NCBI GenBank assembly: GCA_934700265.1
Contig: CAKUXH010000025.1
Coordinates: 1 to 11,474 of the forward strand
DNA: 11,474 nucleotides
Origin: an uncultured Opitutales bacterium
GTDB lineage: Bacteria; Verrucomicrobiota; Verrucomicrobiia; Opitutales; UBA9783
Direction of reading: 5' to 3'
Both the position numbers and the translations under genes were made by a program. This document shows positions 1 through 6,675 of this stretch, one piece after another. The notes below the pieces were generated by a model. It had not been told where the DNA came from. It was given only the letters and a program-made list of their open reading frames with translations, and made no database searches. The first letter of the stretch is position 1; each line of letters begins with the position of its first letter.

Positions 1-131
1 AATACAGTGATATACATTAGGGGAAACGACAAGCTTAAAATAATGTTTTGTTCATCATGAATTTTGTGAAAACCAGAGTAATGCTTTTATGTAGATAATG
101 TTGTTAAAAAATACGTAGGTAATTTGAAAAA

Positions 132-140
132 TGTTATAAT
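132..140 (+). promoter_or_regulatory. candidate extended -10 promoter upstream of rpoN
   Basis: TG-T-TATAAT is a perfect -10 hexamer (135-140) with the extended TGn element at 132-133. No convincing -35 lies 16-18 bases upstream, which extended -10 promoters can tolerate. Transcription would begin near 147 and leave a leader of about 110 bases before the rpoN start. The surrounding AT-richness makes a chance match possible. Confidence 0.4.
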
Positions 141-189
141 CGTATATAAAGTTGCATATATACTTTGGGTTGTTTATTGAAGCATTTAA

Positions 190-216
190 TTGACAATTTA
201 ATGATATTTTTAAAAT
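190..216 (+). promoter_or_regulatory. candidate second sigma-70 promoter for the rpoN operon
   Basis: A perfect TTGACA (190-195) is followed by TAAAAT (211-216) with a 15-base spacer, two bases shorter than optimal. The predicted start is near 223, about 34 bases before the preferred rpoN ATG. The -35 is as good as that of the promoter at 9511 but the spacing is worse. The rest of 61-256 is AT-rich and shows no other structure I can support. Confidence 0.35.
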
Positions 217-256
217 TTGCTTTCCTTTTTTTAATATTATGTGTAGTATATTAATC

Positions 257-1612
257 ATGGCTTTTCGCATTGAACAATTACAGTCTCAAACGCAGGTTTT
301 GGCTCCACATCTTCGGCAATCGTTGAAGATATTACAGGCGTCTGCTTTGGAGTTGCGGACCGTAATTCAAGAAGAATTGCAGATGAATCCAACGCTTGAG
401 GAATTACCTAATGAAATGATTAGTATTGATGAGCCAAGCAAGGTAGATGAAATTGATCGAGAGTATAGTAGTTTTGATGAAAAATCGGTAGCAACAGCCT
501 GTAAGCATCATGATTACCTGATGGATTCTTTGACTTCAGATGTATCTTTACAAGATCATCTTTTGGAGCAAGTTGGATGTTTAGATTTACCTGAAAATTT
601 AAATCAGGTTGTATATTTTATTATTGGAAGTCTTAACGAAAAAGGTTTTTTGGAAATTCCTACTGAAGAAATAATTCTTCAAACGAGAAGTAATTATGAA
701 ACTGTTAATCGAGGTCTTCAAATAGTTCAGCAATTAGACCCTATAGGAGTAGGCCATAGAGATATAGCAAGTTGTTTGTTGGCTCAGCTAAAGCATTTCA
801 ATAAAGAAAATTCAATTGCTGCAAAAATTTTAAGACAATGTTATCCATTGCTTTTGCGTAACAAAATTATAGATATTGCTAAAAAATTATCTATTTCTCC
901 TGATGAGGTACAAGCAGCAATTAAAGAGGATATTTCTTGTTTGGATCCAACACCTGGATATCGATTTTCTGCAAAACCTTCCCAAGGAATTATTCCAGAT
1001 GTTCGTATTTATAAAAATTACCTTAATGAATGGTGTGTGGAATTAAATAACCAGTATATCCCGCGTTTGAAAATTGGTGATAATTATAAGGCAATGTTAA
1101 GTTTATCTAATAAAACAGAGGATAAAAATTATTTGAAATTAAAAATAAGGTCTGGTCGATTCCTTATACAAGCAATATTGCAACGACAGAAAACAATAGA
1201 ACAGATTTCTCGGTCATTGCTTCATCATCAATATTTATTCTTTGAACAAGGCCCTGATTTTTTGAAACCTTTGAATTTGCAAGTATTAGCTGATAGTATC
1301 GGAATACATGAGACGACAGTGAGTCGTGCTACTTCTAATAAATACGTTGAAACACCTTTTGGCATTTACAGTTTTAAATATTTTTTTACAAAGGGCTTGA
1401 ATTTAAGTTCAGGAGAATGTATATCTAGTTCCATTATAAAGAAACAAATACAAGAGATCATTGAAACGGAAAATAAAAGAAAACCTTTAAGTGATCAAAA
1501 AATTGTTACTTTATTGAATCAAAAAAACGTGCAGATTGCTCGCAGAACTGTAACAAAGTACAGAGAAATGTTAGGAATACCTGCAACAAGTTTGAGACGT
1601 AAATACGACTAG
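257..1612 (+). CDS. rpoN: RNA polymerase sigma-54 factor RpoN
   Basis: Sigma-54 directs core RNA polymerase to -24/-12 promoters, where opening requires an ATP-dependent activator. The preferred start at 257 gives 451 residues (E. coli RpoN, 477). Region I is at about 1-50, starting MAFRIEQLQSQTQVL with the family's Q- and L-rich helix. The acidic region II (about 52-78) is short. The core-binding region spans roughly 95-290 and contains LDPIGVGHRDIASCLL at 160-175. A helix-turn-helix lies at about 340-361 (LADSIGIHETTVSRATSNKY). The diagnostic RpoN box ARRTVTKYRE is at 428-437 near the C-terminus. An upstream in-frame ATG at 239 would add MCSILI. The start at 257 is preferred because homologues begin close to this region I sequence. 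Neither start has a Shine-Dalgarno. The stop lies 2 bases before sucC, so the two are almost surely co-transcribed. No sigma-54 activator gene is in the window. Confidence 0.97.
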   Translation: MAFRIEQLQSQTQVLAPHLRQSLKILQASALELRTVIQEELQMNPTLEELPNEMISIDEPSKVDEIDREYSSFDEKSVATACKHHDYLMDSLTSDVSLQDHLLEQVGCLDLPENLNQVVYFIIGSLNEKGFLEIPTEEIILQTRSNYETVNRGLQIVQQLDPIGVGHRDIASCLLAQLKHFNKENSIAAKILRQCYPLLLRNKIIDIAKKLSISPDEVQAAIKEDISCLDPTPGYRFSAKPSQGIIPDVRIYKNYLNEWCVELNNQYIPRLKIGDNYKAMLSLSNKTEDKNYLKLKIRSGRFLIQAILQRQKTIEQISRSLLHHQYLFFEQGPDFLKPLNLQVLADSIGIHETTVSRATSNKYVETPFGIYSFKYFFTKGLNLSSGECISSSIIKKQIQEIIETENKRKPLSDQKIVTLLNQKNVQIARRTVTKYREMLGIPATSLRRKYD

Positions 1613-1614
1613 AT

Positions 1615-2814
1615 ATGAATATACATGAGTACCAGGCAAAAAGTCTATTAGAAAATTATGGAATAAAAATGCCACGAGGGATTTGTATAGAAGATAATTG
1701 CAGATCTTCTATAGATAATGCTATAAGAACGTTTAAGGATAATGAAAAAATTGTTGTTAAAGCTCAGATTCATGCAGGAGGTCGTGGTAAAGGTACTTTC
1801 TTAGAAAATGGGCAGCATGGGGTTCAAGTAGTAAATTTTTCCAAAGCAAAAGAAGCCATTGCCTCCATGTTTAATAATACTTTAGTAACTAAACAAACAG
1901 GAGATGAAGGTAAAATTGTACGAAGGATATATCTTACAGAAGCTGTAAATGTAAAACGTGAATTTTATGTTTCATTTCTTATTGATCGTACTTTACAATG
2001 TCCAGTTGTTGTCGCTTCATCACAAGGTGGTGGTGATATCGAGGAAGTGGCTAAAACAAATCCAGAAAGTATAATAAAAATATCCATTGATCCATTGTTG
2101 GGATTACGTCCGTTTCAGGCTCGCAAAATAGCTTATTTATTTGAATTGAATGCTGAAGCGATGAAAGAATGTGTTCAAATGCTGATACAGTTGTATAATG
2201 CCTTTGTAAAGTTAGATGCATCTCTCATTGAAATAAATCCTTTGGTTCTAACAGAAGAGGATCATATTTATGCTTTAGATGCAAAGATTCAGTTGGATGA
2301 CAATGCTATAGGAAGGCATCCTGAATATTTAGTTTTAGATGATCCTTATGAAAAAGATCCTAAAGAAGTAGAAGCAGCAAACGTTAATTTGAATTACGTT
2401 GCTTTACAAGGAAATATTGCTTGTTTAGTCAATGGGGCTGGATTGGCTATGGCTACTATGGATATTATTCGACATTTTGGCGGTGTCCCAGCAAACTTTT
2501 TAGATGTTGGTGGTGGAGCTAAACAAGAGCAAATTGAAGCTGCTTTTAGAATTATTTTGAAAGATCCTCATGTAAAAGGGATTTTTATCAACATCTTTGG
2601 AGGGATTTTGAAGTGTGATATGTTGGCGCAAGGTATTGTCAATGCTGCCAAGACTGTACAACTAATGCTTCCATTGGTTGTTCGTATGAAAGGGACTAAT
2701 GTTGAGGAAGCAAGAAAGATTTTAAATGAAAGTGGGTTGGCGCTTATCCCAATTGATGATTTAGCGCAAGCTGCTGAAACGATTGTTAACAAAATAAAAG
2801 AGGTATCATTATGA
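1615..2814 (+). CDS. sucC: succinate-CoA ligase, beta subunit
   Basis: This is the ATP-grasp subunit of succinyl-CoA synthetase (TCA cycle, cytoplasm), which converts succinyl-CoA, phosphate and ADP or GDP to succinate, CoA and nucleotide triphosphate. The 399 residues compare with 388 in E. coli, and the start [12 protein letters not shown] is the family N-terminus. The nucleotide-binding stretch [12 protein letters not shown] is at 49-60. The metal ligands correspond to N208 (LIEINPL) and D222 (YALD), spaced as in E. coli N199 and D213. The C-terminal ligase domain carries [13 protein letters not shown] (271-283), FLDVGGGA (295-302) and NIFGG (326-330). It begins 2 bases after rpoN with no Shine-Dalgarno, so it probably depends on translational coupling. 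It overlaps sucD by ATGA. Nucleotide preference (ADP or GDP) cannot be read from the sequence. Confidence 0.98.
   Translation: MNIHEYQAKSLLENYGIKMPRGICIEDNCRSSIDNAIRTFKDNEKIVVKAQIHAGGRGKGTFLENGQHGVQVVNFSKAKEAIASMFNNTLVTKQTGDEGKIVRRIYLTEAVNVKREFYVSFLIDRTLQCPVVVASSQGGGDIEEVAKTNPESIIKISIDPLLGLRPFQARKIAYLFELNAEAMKECVQMLIQLYNAFVKLDASLIEINPLVLTEEDHIYALDAKIQLDDNAIGRHPEYLVLDDPYEKDPKEVEAANVNLNYVALQGNIACLVNGAGLAMATMDIIRHFGGVPANFLDVGGGAKQEQIEAAFRIILKDPHVKGIFINIFGGILKCDMLAQGIVNAAKTVQLMLPLVVRMKGTNVEEARKILNESGLALIPIDDLAQAAETIVNKIKEVSL
2798..2803 (+). promoter_or_regulatory. Shine-Dalgarno of sucD
   Basis: AAGAGG ends seven bases before the sucD ATG, inside the last codons of sucC. With the 4-base overlap it supports coupled translation of the two subunits in equal amounts. 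Confidence 0.7.
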
Positions 2815-3695
2815 GTATTTTTATTGATGAAAATACACGTGTGCTTGTTCAGGGAATTACCGGAAAAACAGGCTTATTTCATTCAAAACAATGCTTAGAT
2901 TATGGTACAAAAATTGTTGCAGGCGTAACCCCTGGGAAGGGAGGTCAAATGGTTCACGGTTGTATTCCAGTATTCAATACTGTAAAAGAAGCTTGTGAGG
3001 CAACTTATCCAAATGCAACAATGATATTAGTTCCACCAAATTTGGCTGCTGATTCTATATTAGAAGCGATAGATGCAGAGATTCCGTTGGTTATTTGTAT
3101 AACAGAAGGAATTCCTGTTCAAGATATGATAATTGTTAAACGTAAGCTTATGGGAAGTAAAACACGTCTTATAGGCGCAAATTCTCCTGGCGTAATGGCC
3201 CCTGGAAAATGCAAGATTGGAATTATGCCTGCATCTATACACAAAGAAGGCAGTATTGGTATTGTATCACGTTCTGGAACGCTTACTTACGAAGCTGTTT
3301 GGCAATTAACAGAAAAAGGATATGGTCAATCTACTACGGTAGGGATAGGTGGTGATCCTATCATTGGTACAAGTTATATTGATGTTTTGAAAGCTTTTAA
3401 TGAAGACCCTCAAACAGAAGGTATTATTTTAATTGGAGAAATCGGTGGTTCTGCGGAAGAGCTGGCTGCTGATTATATTCGTAAAAATATTAAAAAACCA
3501 ATTGCAGCCTTTATTGGTGGTCGTTCTGCACCTAAAGGAAAACGAATGGGGCACGCAGGTGCTATCGTTTCAGGAGCTTTAGGAACTGCCGACTCGAAAA
3601 TTCAGGCGTTAAAAGCAGCTGGTGCTGAAATTGCTGAACATCCAGCAGATATTGGGGCCGCGATGATTCGTGCACTTAAGCGTTATCGTGTATAA
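2811..3695 (+). CDS. sucD: succinate-CoA ligase, alpha subunit
   Basis: SucD is the CoA-binding and phosphohistidine subunit that pairs with SucC. The 294 residues are close to the usual 289 or so. The N-terminal CoA-binding Rossmann domain has [13 protein letters not shown] (13-25) and the [15 protein letters not shown] loop (31-45). [16 protein letters not shown] (122-137) and [11 protein letters not shown] (151-161) follow. The active-site histidine is H248 in KRMGHAGAI (244-252), equivalent to E. coli H246, and the phosphohistidine-contacting glutamate of the GEIGG motif is E210. The start codon sits inside the sucC stop (ATGA). It is preceded by AAGAGG ending at 2803, seven bases upstream, the only clear Shine-Dalgarno among the genes here. 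A strong terminator follows directly, so this is the last gene of the rpoN-sucC-sucD operon. Confidence 0.98.
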   Translation: MSIFIDENTRVLVQGITGKTGLFHSKQCLDYGTKIVAGVTPGKGGQMVHGCIPVFNTVKEACEATYPNATMILVPPNLAADSILEAIDAEIPLVICITEGIPVQDMIIVKRKLMGSKTRLIGANSPGVMAPGKCKIGIMPASIHKEGSIGIVSRSGTLTYEAVWQLTEKGYGQSTTVGIGGDPIIGTSYIDVLKAFNEDPQTEGIILIGEIGGSAEELAADYIRKNIKKPIAAFIGGRSAPKGKRMGHAGAIVSGALGTADSKIQALKAAGAEIAEHPADIGAAMIRALKRYRV

Positions 3696-3701
3696 AATAT
3701 G

Positions 3702-3727
3702 AACTCACGATTAATCGTGAGTTTTTT
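3702..3727 (+). terminator. rho-independent terminator after sucD
   Basis: A perfect 22-base palindrome occupies 3702-3723 (half-site AACTCACGAT). It can fold as an 8-9 bp stem with a TTAA loop and is followed by a run of six T (3722-3727). It begins 6 bases after the sucD stop. It sits between convergent operons. Read on the minus strand the stem is preceded by A residues but followed by CATATTTTATA, a weak T-tract, so it serves the plus strand best and waaA at most partially. Confidence 0.88.
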
Positions 3728-3747
3728 AATATTTTTACTTATGTAAT

Positions 3748-5028
3748 TTATGGAAATAACTTTTCGATAATTCTTTGGGTTGTACCATAATTATTTTTTG
3801 TCCATTGCTTGGCAGCTTGTCCGTATTTGGCAGCCTCTTGTGGATTTTTTAACCAAAAGAGCAATTGTGATTCAACTTCTTTAGTATCTTTACAGCGATA
3901 AGCACCATGGGCCTGTTCTAAGCTTTTGCAAATAGCTCGAAAGTTTTCCATATGATGTCCATAAACGATTGGTTTACCTGCAGCAGCAGATTCAATAGGG
4001 GTTTGCCCTCCAAAGTTATTTCCAGTACTTTTTCCAACAAAAATAAGATCAGCCAATTGAATGAAATGTTTTAACTCACCAGTTGTGTTGGCAATGTAAA
4101 TATCTACATCTGATATAGGAGAAGTTCTCAAACAAATTTTATCTGTATATGATTTGAGCTGAGAAAAAACATGTGGCCCGCGTTCTGCATGCCGAGGAAC
4201 AAGCAACAATTTTAAATTTTTATATTCTTTTTTTGCTCTTAAAAAAATTTCTGCTAATAGTTTTTCTTCACCTTCCCAGGTAGAGGCACCTAAAATAATT
4301 ATTGCATTTTTCCAACTTTTACCAATATCAGAACGTTGAATTGAAGAAGTGCTCTGAGATAAATGTTGCAAGGCTGCATCTACTTTTAAATTACCAAAAG
4401 TTTCAATGTTTGTAGAGTTAGGACAAAGTTGTTTAAACCGTTCTGTATCTAAATTACTGGCGGAAAAAATTTTAGAAACATACCCGAATAAAATTTTTGC
4501 TATAGGTAAAAACCAACAGTAGCGTTGAAAAGTTTTATCAGAACAACGTCCATTGATGATATAAAGCGGAACATTATGAACTTGAGCTTGACGCAAATGT
4601 TCTGGCCAAAGTTCTGATTCCATTAAAATAGCTCTAGTTGGATGTATACGTTCCCAAGCAATTTTTGAAAATAGCCAAAAATCAAGAGGAAAATAAGCAA
4701 TATTGTTTACTAATTGAGAATATTTTTGATGTGCAACTTGAAATCCTGTTGAAGTTGTTGTTGTTAAATATACAGGAATCTTTTTTGATTTTAAAATTTC
4801 TAAGAAAGGCTTTATAGCTTCCAGTTCTCCGACGCTGACAGCTTGAATCCAAATGATATTTTCACAAGTATTTTTGGGAACAAATCCAAATCGATGAAAA
4901 AAACATGTTTTATATCCACCTCTTTTAAGCATTCGGAAAAAGTAATAAGGCAGCACTAAAACAAAGATAGGGAAAAACAATAAACGATATAAAGCAATGA
5001 ACAATATCTTTAATATTTTGTTTTTCAT
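3748..5028 (-). CDS. waaA: 3-deoxy-D-manno-octulosonic acid (Kdo) transferase
   Basis: WaaA transfers Kdo from CMP-Kdo to the lipid A precursor at the inner face of the inner membrane, starting the LPS core. The 426 residues fit the family (about 425). An N-terminal hydrophobic anchor at about 6-31 is followed by the basic stretch RMLKRGGYK. The GT-B N-domain has WIQAVSVGELEA (60-71), where E68 is the expected catalytic base. ILMESELWPE (134-143) and FGNLKVDAAL (211-220) match family motifs. The C-domain has LLLVPRHAERG (274-284), TTGEL (315-319) and a nucleotide-sugar region with NNFGGQTPIESAAAGKPI (337-354). No Shine-Dalgarno is visible before the ATG. It is last in the minus-strand run, 72 bases after the ACP gene, with a hairpin in between. 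Whether it adds one Kdo or more cannot be told from the sequence. Confidence 0.95.
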   Translation of the reverse strand: MKNKILKILFIALYRLLFFPIFVLVLPYYFFRMLKRGGYKTCFFHRFGFVPKNTCENIIWIQAVSVGELEAIKPFLEILKSKKIPVYLTTTTSTGFQVAHQKYSQLVNNIAYFPLDFWLFSKIAWERIHPTRAILMESELWPEHLRQAQVHNVPLYIINGRCSDKTFQRYCWFLPIAKILFGYVSKIFSASNLDTERFKQLCPNSTNIETFGNLKVDAALQHLSQSTSSIQRSDIGKSWKNAIIILGASTWEGEEKLLAEIFLRAKKEYKNLKLLLVPRHAERGPHVFSQLKSYTDKICLRTSPISDVDIYIANTTGELKHFIQLADLIFVGKSTGNNFGGQTPIESAAAGKPIVYGHHMENFRAICKSLEQAHGAYRCKDTKEVESQLLFWLKNPQEAAKYGQAAKQWTKNNYGTTQRIIEKLFP

Positions 5029-5046
5029 TTTTCTATAAATATAACT

Positions 5047-5083
5047 TAAAATGAAGGGAATTACTTTATTTAATACCCTTCAT
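5047..5083 (-). terminator. hairpin between the ACP gene and waaA, possible attenuator or terminator
   Basis: ATGAAGGG at 5051-5058 is repeated inverted as CCCTTCAT at 5076-5083, an 8-bp perfect outer stem. After an A-A mismatch there is an inner ATTA/TAAT stem and a 7-base loop. On the minus strand the stem runs into TTTTAAG, a short T-tract. It starts 18 bases after the ACP stop and ends about 20 bases before waaA. It could trim ACP transcripts, lower waaA expression, or act as an mRNA stabiliser. Confidence 0.5.
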
Positions 5084-5100
5084 CAAATTGTATAAAGATA

Positions 5101-5352
5101 TTATTTATTATTAAATTTTGGAAGCAAATACTCAACACATGACTGTAAAGATTCTAAGTGATGATAATCGGTTTCTGGTACCTCGATATTATATTGTTTA
5201 CGAAGTTCCATGACGATATCTAGAAAATCCATAGAGTCTAATTCGAGTTGATCGCGCAAACGAATATCGTCTTTTAAGTTGCTTAAATCCTCGTCTGGAG
5301 CGATTTCTGCAATAATATCAATAATAATTTTACGAATGTCTGATTTTTCCAT
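5101..5352 (-). CDS. acyl carrier protein, specialised type
   Basis: A small acidic four-helix protein of 83 residues whose serine carries 4'-phosphopantetheine. The attachment site is S40 in LELDSMDFLDIVMEL (36-50), matching the DSxxF carrier signature. The wording differs from the housekeeping fatty-acid ACP, which has DSLDTVELVMALEEEF. DSMDFLDIV is closer, as I recall it, to specialised carriers such as the rhizobial AcpXL used for lipid A acyl chains. The gene lies 18 bases downstream of the ketoacyl synthase gene on the same strand and upstream of waaA. That order suggests it holds the chain elongated by that synthase for an envelope product; this role is inferred. No Shine-Dalgarno is seen, so coupling with the upstream gene is likely. 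It might be the organism's only ACP, but sequence and context argue for a dedicated one. Confidence 0.9.
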   Translation of the reverse strand: MEKSDIRKIIIDIIAEIAPDEDLSNLKDDIRLRDQLELDSMDFLDIVMELRKQYNIEVPETDYHHLESLQSCVEYLLPKFNNK

Positions 5353-5370
5353 TGTTTGTCTAATTAAAGG

Positions 5371-6612
5371 TTAAACTTCATAACGTCGAACAATTACAAC
5401 GGAGTTAATTCCTAACATTCCAAATGAATTGTTAAGAATTGTATCTACTTTTTGTAAATGCTTCGGTTGATTGATAACTAGATTATTAAGAGCGCACTCT
5501 GGATCAAGTTCATCAATATTAATTGTTGGATGAATAAAATGATCTTCAAATGCAGGCAAATTCCCAGCTAATTCTAGAGAGCCAGCAGCTCCCATAGCGT
5601 GTCCGATGAAACTTTTTGTATTGTTAAAGTATGTGTTAGGTGCATTTTTAAAGGCTTCTTGTAAGGCTTTACATTCTTTAATATCACCTAAAATAGTTGA
5701 AGTTGCGTGTGTATTAACAATATCTATATCGTGTGGAGCTAATCCTGCTTTATTTAATGCTAATTGAACACATTCTACTTGTCTTTGACTACAAGGTAAG
5801 ACTGCACTTTCCGCATCAGAATTAATTCCATATCCTACAACTTCGCCGTAAATTTTTGCTTTTCTCGCTAAAGCTGCGTCTAAACGTTCAAGGGTAAAAA
5901 AGCATCCACCTTCACTAATAACAATACCATTACGTGATTTGTCAAAAGGACGACTTGCTTTGTTTGGATCTTTATGATCGGCTAATGCACCTTGGTTTTT
6001 GAATCCAGCAAAAATCCCAAACGTATGAATACTTTCGCTGACACCGCCAACAAGAGCCATATCAACTTCTCCAAGACGCAACATTTGTACACCTTGAATA
6101 AGACCAAGATTTCCACCTGCACAAGCGCCACCAATCGTATAGTGAGGGCCAGTAATACCTAAGTTTATAGAAACTTCACCTGCTGGATTATTAGCAACCG
6201 TACGAGGATTATGATGGTGATTCCAAAAACGTGTATCATAACCAAATTTTGAGATTTGGTAAACTTCATTTTCTGTTTCAACATTACCATGTTCAGTAAT
6301 TCCAACATAAATACCGATACGGCTTTTATCCATTTGCTTAATATCAAGACCACTGGATTCTAAAGCTTTATGAGCACAGTAAATACCAATGCTTCCAGCA
6401 CGTGTTCCCGTTCTTAATTCTTTTTTACTTTGATATTCGGTTGCATTAAATGAACAAACACCTGCTAAAACAAGTCCCATGTACCGCATATCGATTCGCT
6501 GAATTTGTGCAAAACCTTCCAATAGGTTTTTTCTAAATTCAGCTAATGAATTACCATTAGGAGCCGTTAGTCCAACTCCTGTGATTACGATACGCTCAGA
6601 CAAGTTCAACAT
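5371..6612 (-). CDS. FabF-like beta-ketoacyl-[ACP] synthase with altered gating loop
   Basis: A thiolase-fold condensing enzyme of 413 residues, close to E. coli FabF (412-413). It should join an acyl group on its cysteine to malonyl-ACP with loss of CO2. The Cys-His-His set is complete: C164 in GGACAGGN (161-168), H302 in NTHATST (300-306), and H338 in NTKSFIGHAMGAAG (331-344), with the supporting lysine K333. The start ERIVITGVGLTAPNGNSL (6-23) is typical. It departs from FabF in the C-terminal gating loop: FabF has NSFGFGGTN with gating F400, whereas here it reads NSFGMLGIN (395-403), placing M399 at the gate. The stretch around 130-150 (NPRTVANNPAGEVSIN) is also unlike FabF. It lies between valS (63 bases) and the ACP gene (18 bases). 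Specialised acyl-chain synthesis is more likely than bulk fatty-acid elongation; the chain is unknown. A chain-length-factor role is unlikely because the cysteine is present. Confidence 0.93.
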   Translation of the reverse strand: MLNLSERIVITGVGLTAPNGNSLAEFRKNLLEGFAQIQRIDMRYMGLVLAGVCSFNATEYQSKKELRTGTRAGSIGIYCAHKALESSGLDIKQMDKSRIGIYVGITEHGNVETENEVYQISKFGYDTRFWNHHHNPRTVANNPAGEVSINLGITGPHYTIGGACAGGNLGLIQGVQMLRLGEVDMALVGGVSESIHTFGIFAGFKNQGALADHKDPNKASRPFDKSRNGIVISEGGCFFTLERLDAALARKAKIYGEVVGYGINSDAESAVLPCSQRQVECVQLALNKAGLAPHDIDIVNTHATSTILGDIKECKALQEAFKNAPNTYFNNTKSFIGHAMGAAGSLELAGNLPAFEDHFIHPTINIDELDPECALNNLVINQPKHLQKVDTILNNSFGMLGINSVVIVRRYEV

Positions 6613-6675
6613 AGTTTATATTAGAAAGTTCTACTTTAACATATTTTCAAAAAAATGAAAGCTTAAAATCCATAT

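Noticed and set aside
1-60. Open plus-strand frame ending at TGA 58-60, possibly the tail of an upstream gene
   Set aside because: Twenty codons open to the window edge is not significant, and the encoded residues (ending IYIRGNDKLKIMFCSS) match no C-terminus I recognise, including LptB, the usual rpoN neighbour.
104-117. 14-base sequence TTAAAAAATACGTA upstream of rpoN that recurs at 9522-9535 in the repeat-protein promoter
   Set aside because: It is low-complexity, and in DNA of this composition about one such match is expected by chance in a window this size. The flanks do not align, and it falls at different places relative to the promoter elements.
55-270. 71-residue minus-strand reading frame over the rpoN leader
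   Set aside because: It is rich in I, N, Y and F as expected of translated AT-rich intergenic DNA, overlaps the rpoN start and promoters, and shows no domain.
6613-6675. Possible weak hairpin (TTTCA/TGAAA) between valS and the ketoacyl synthase gene
   Set aside because: Only five A/T-rich pairs around an A/T loop; not stable enough to call a terminator. No convincing promoter is in the gap either.
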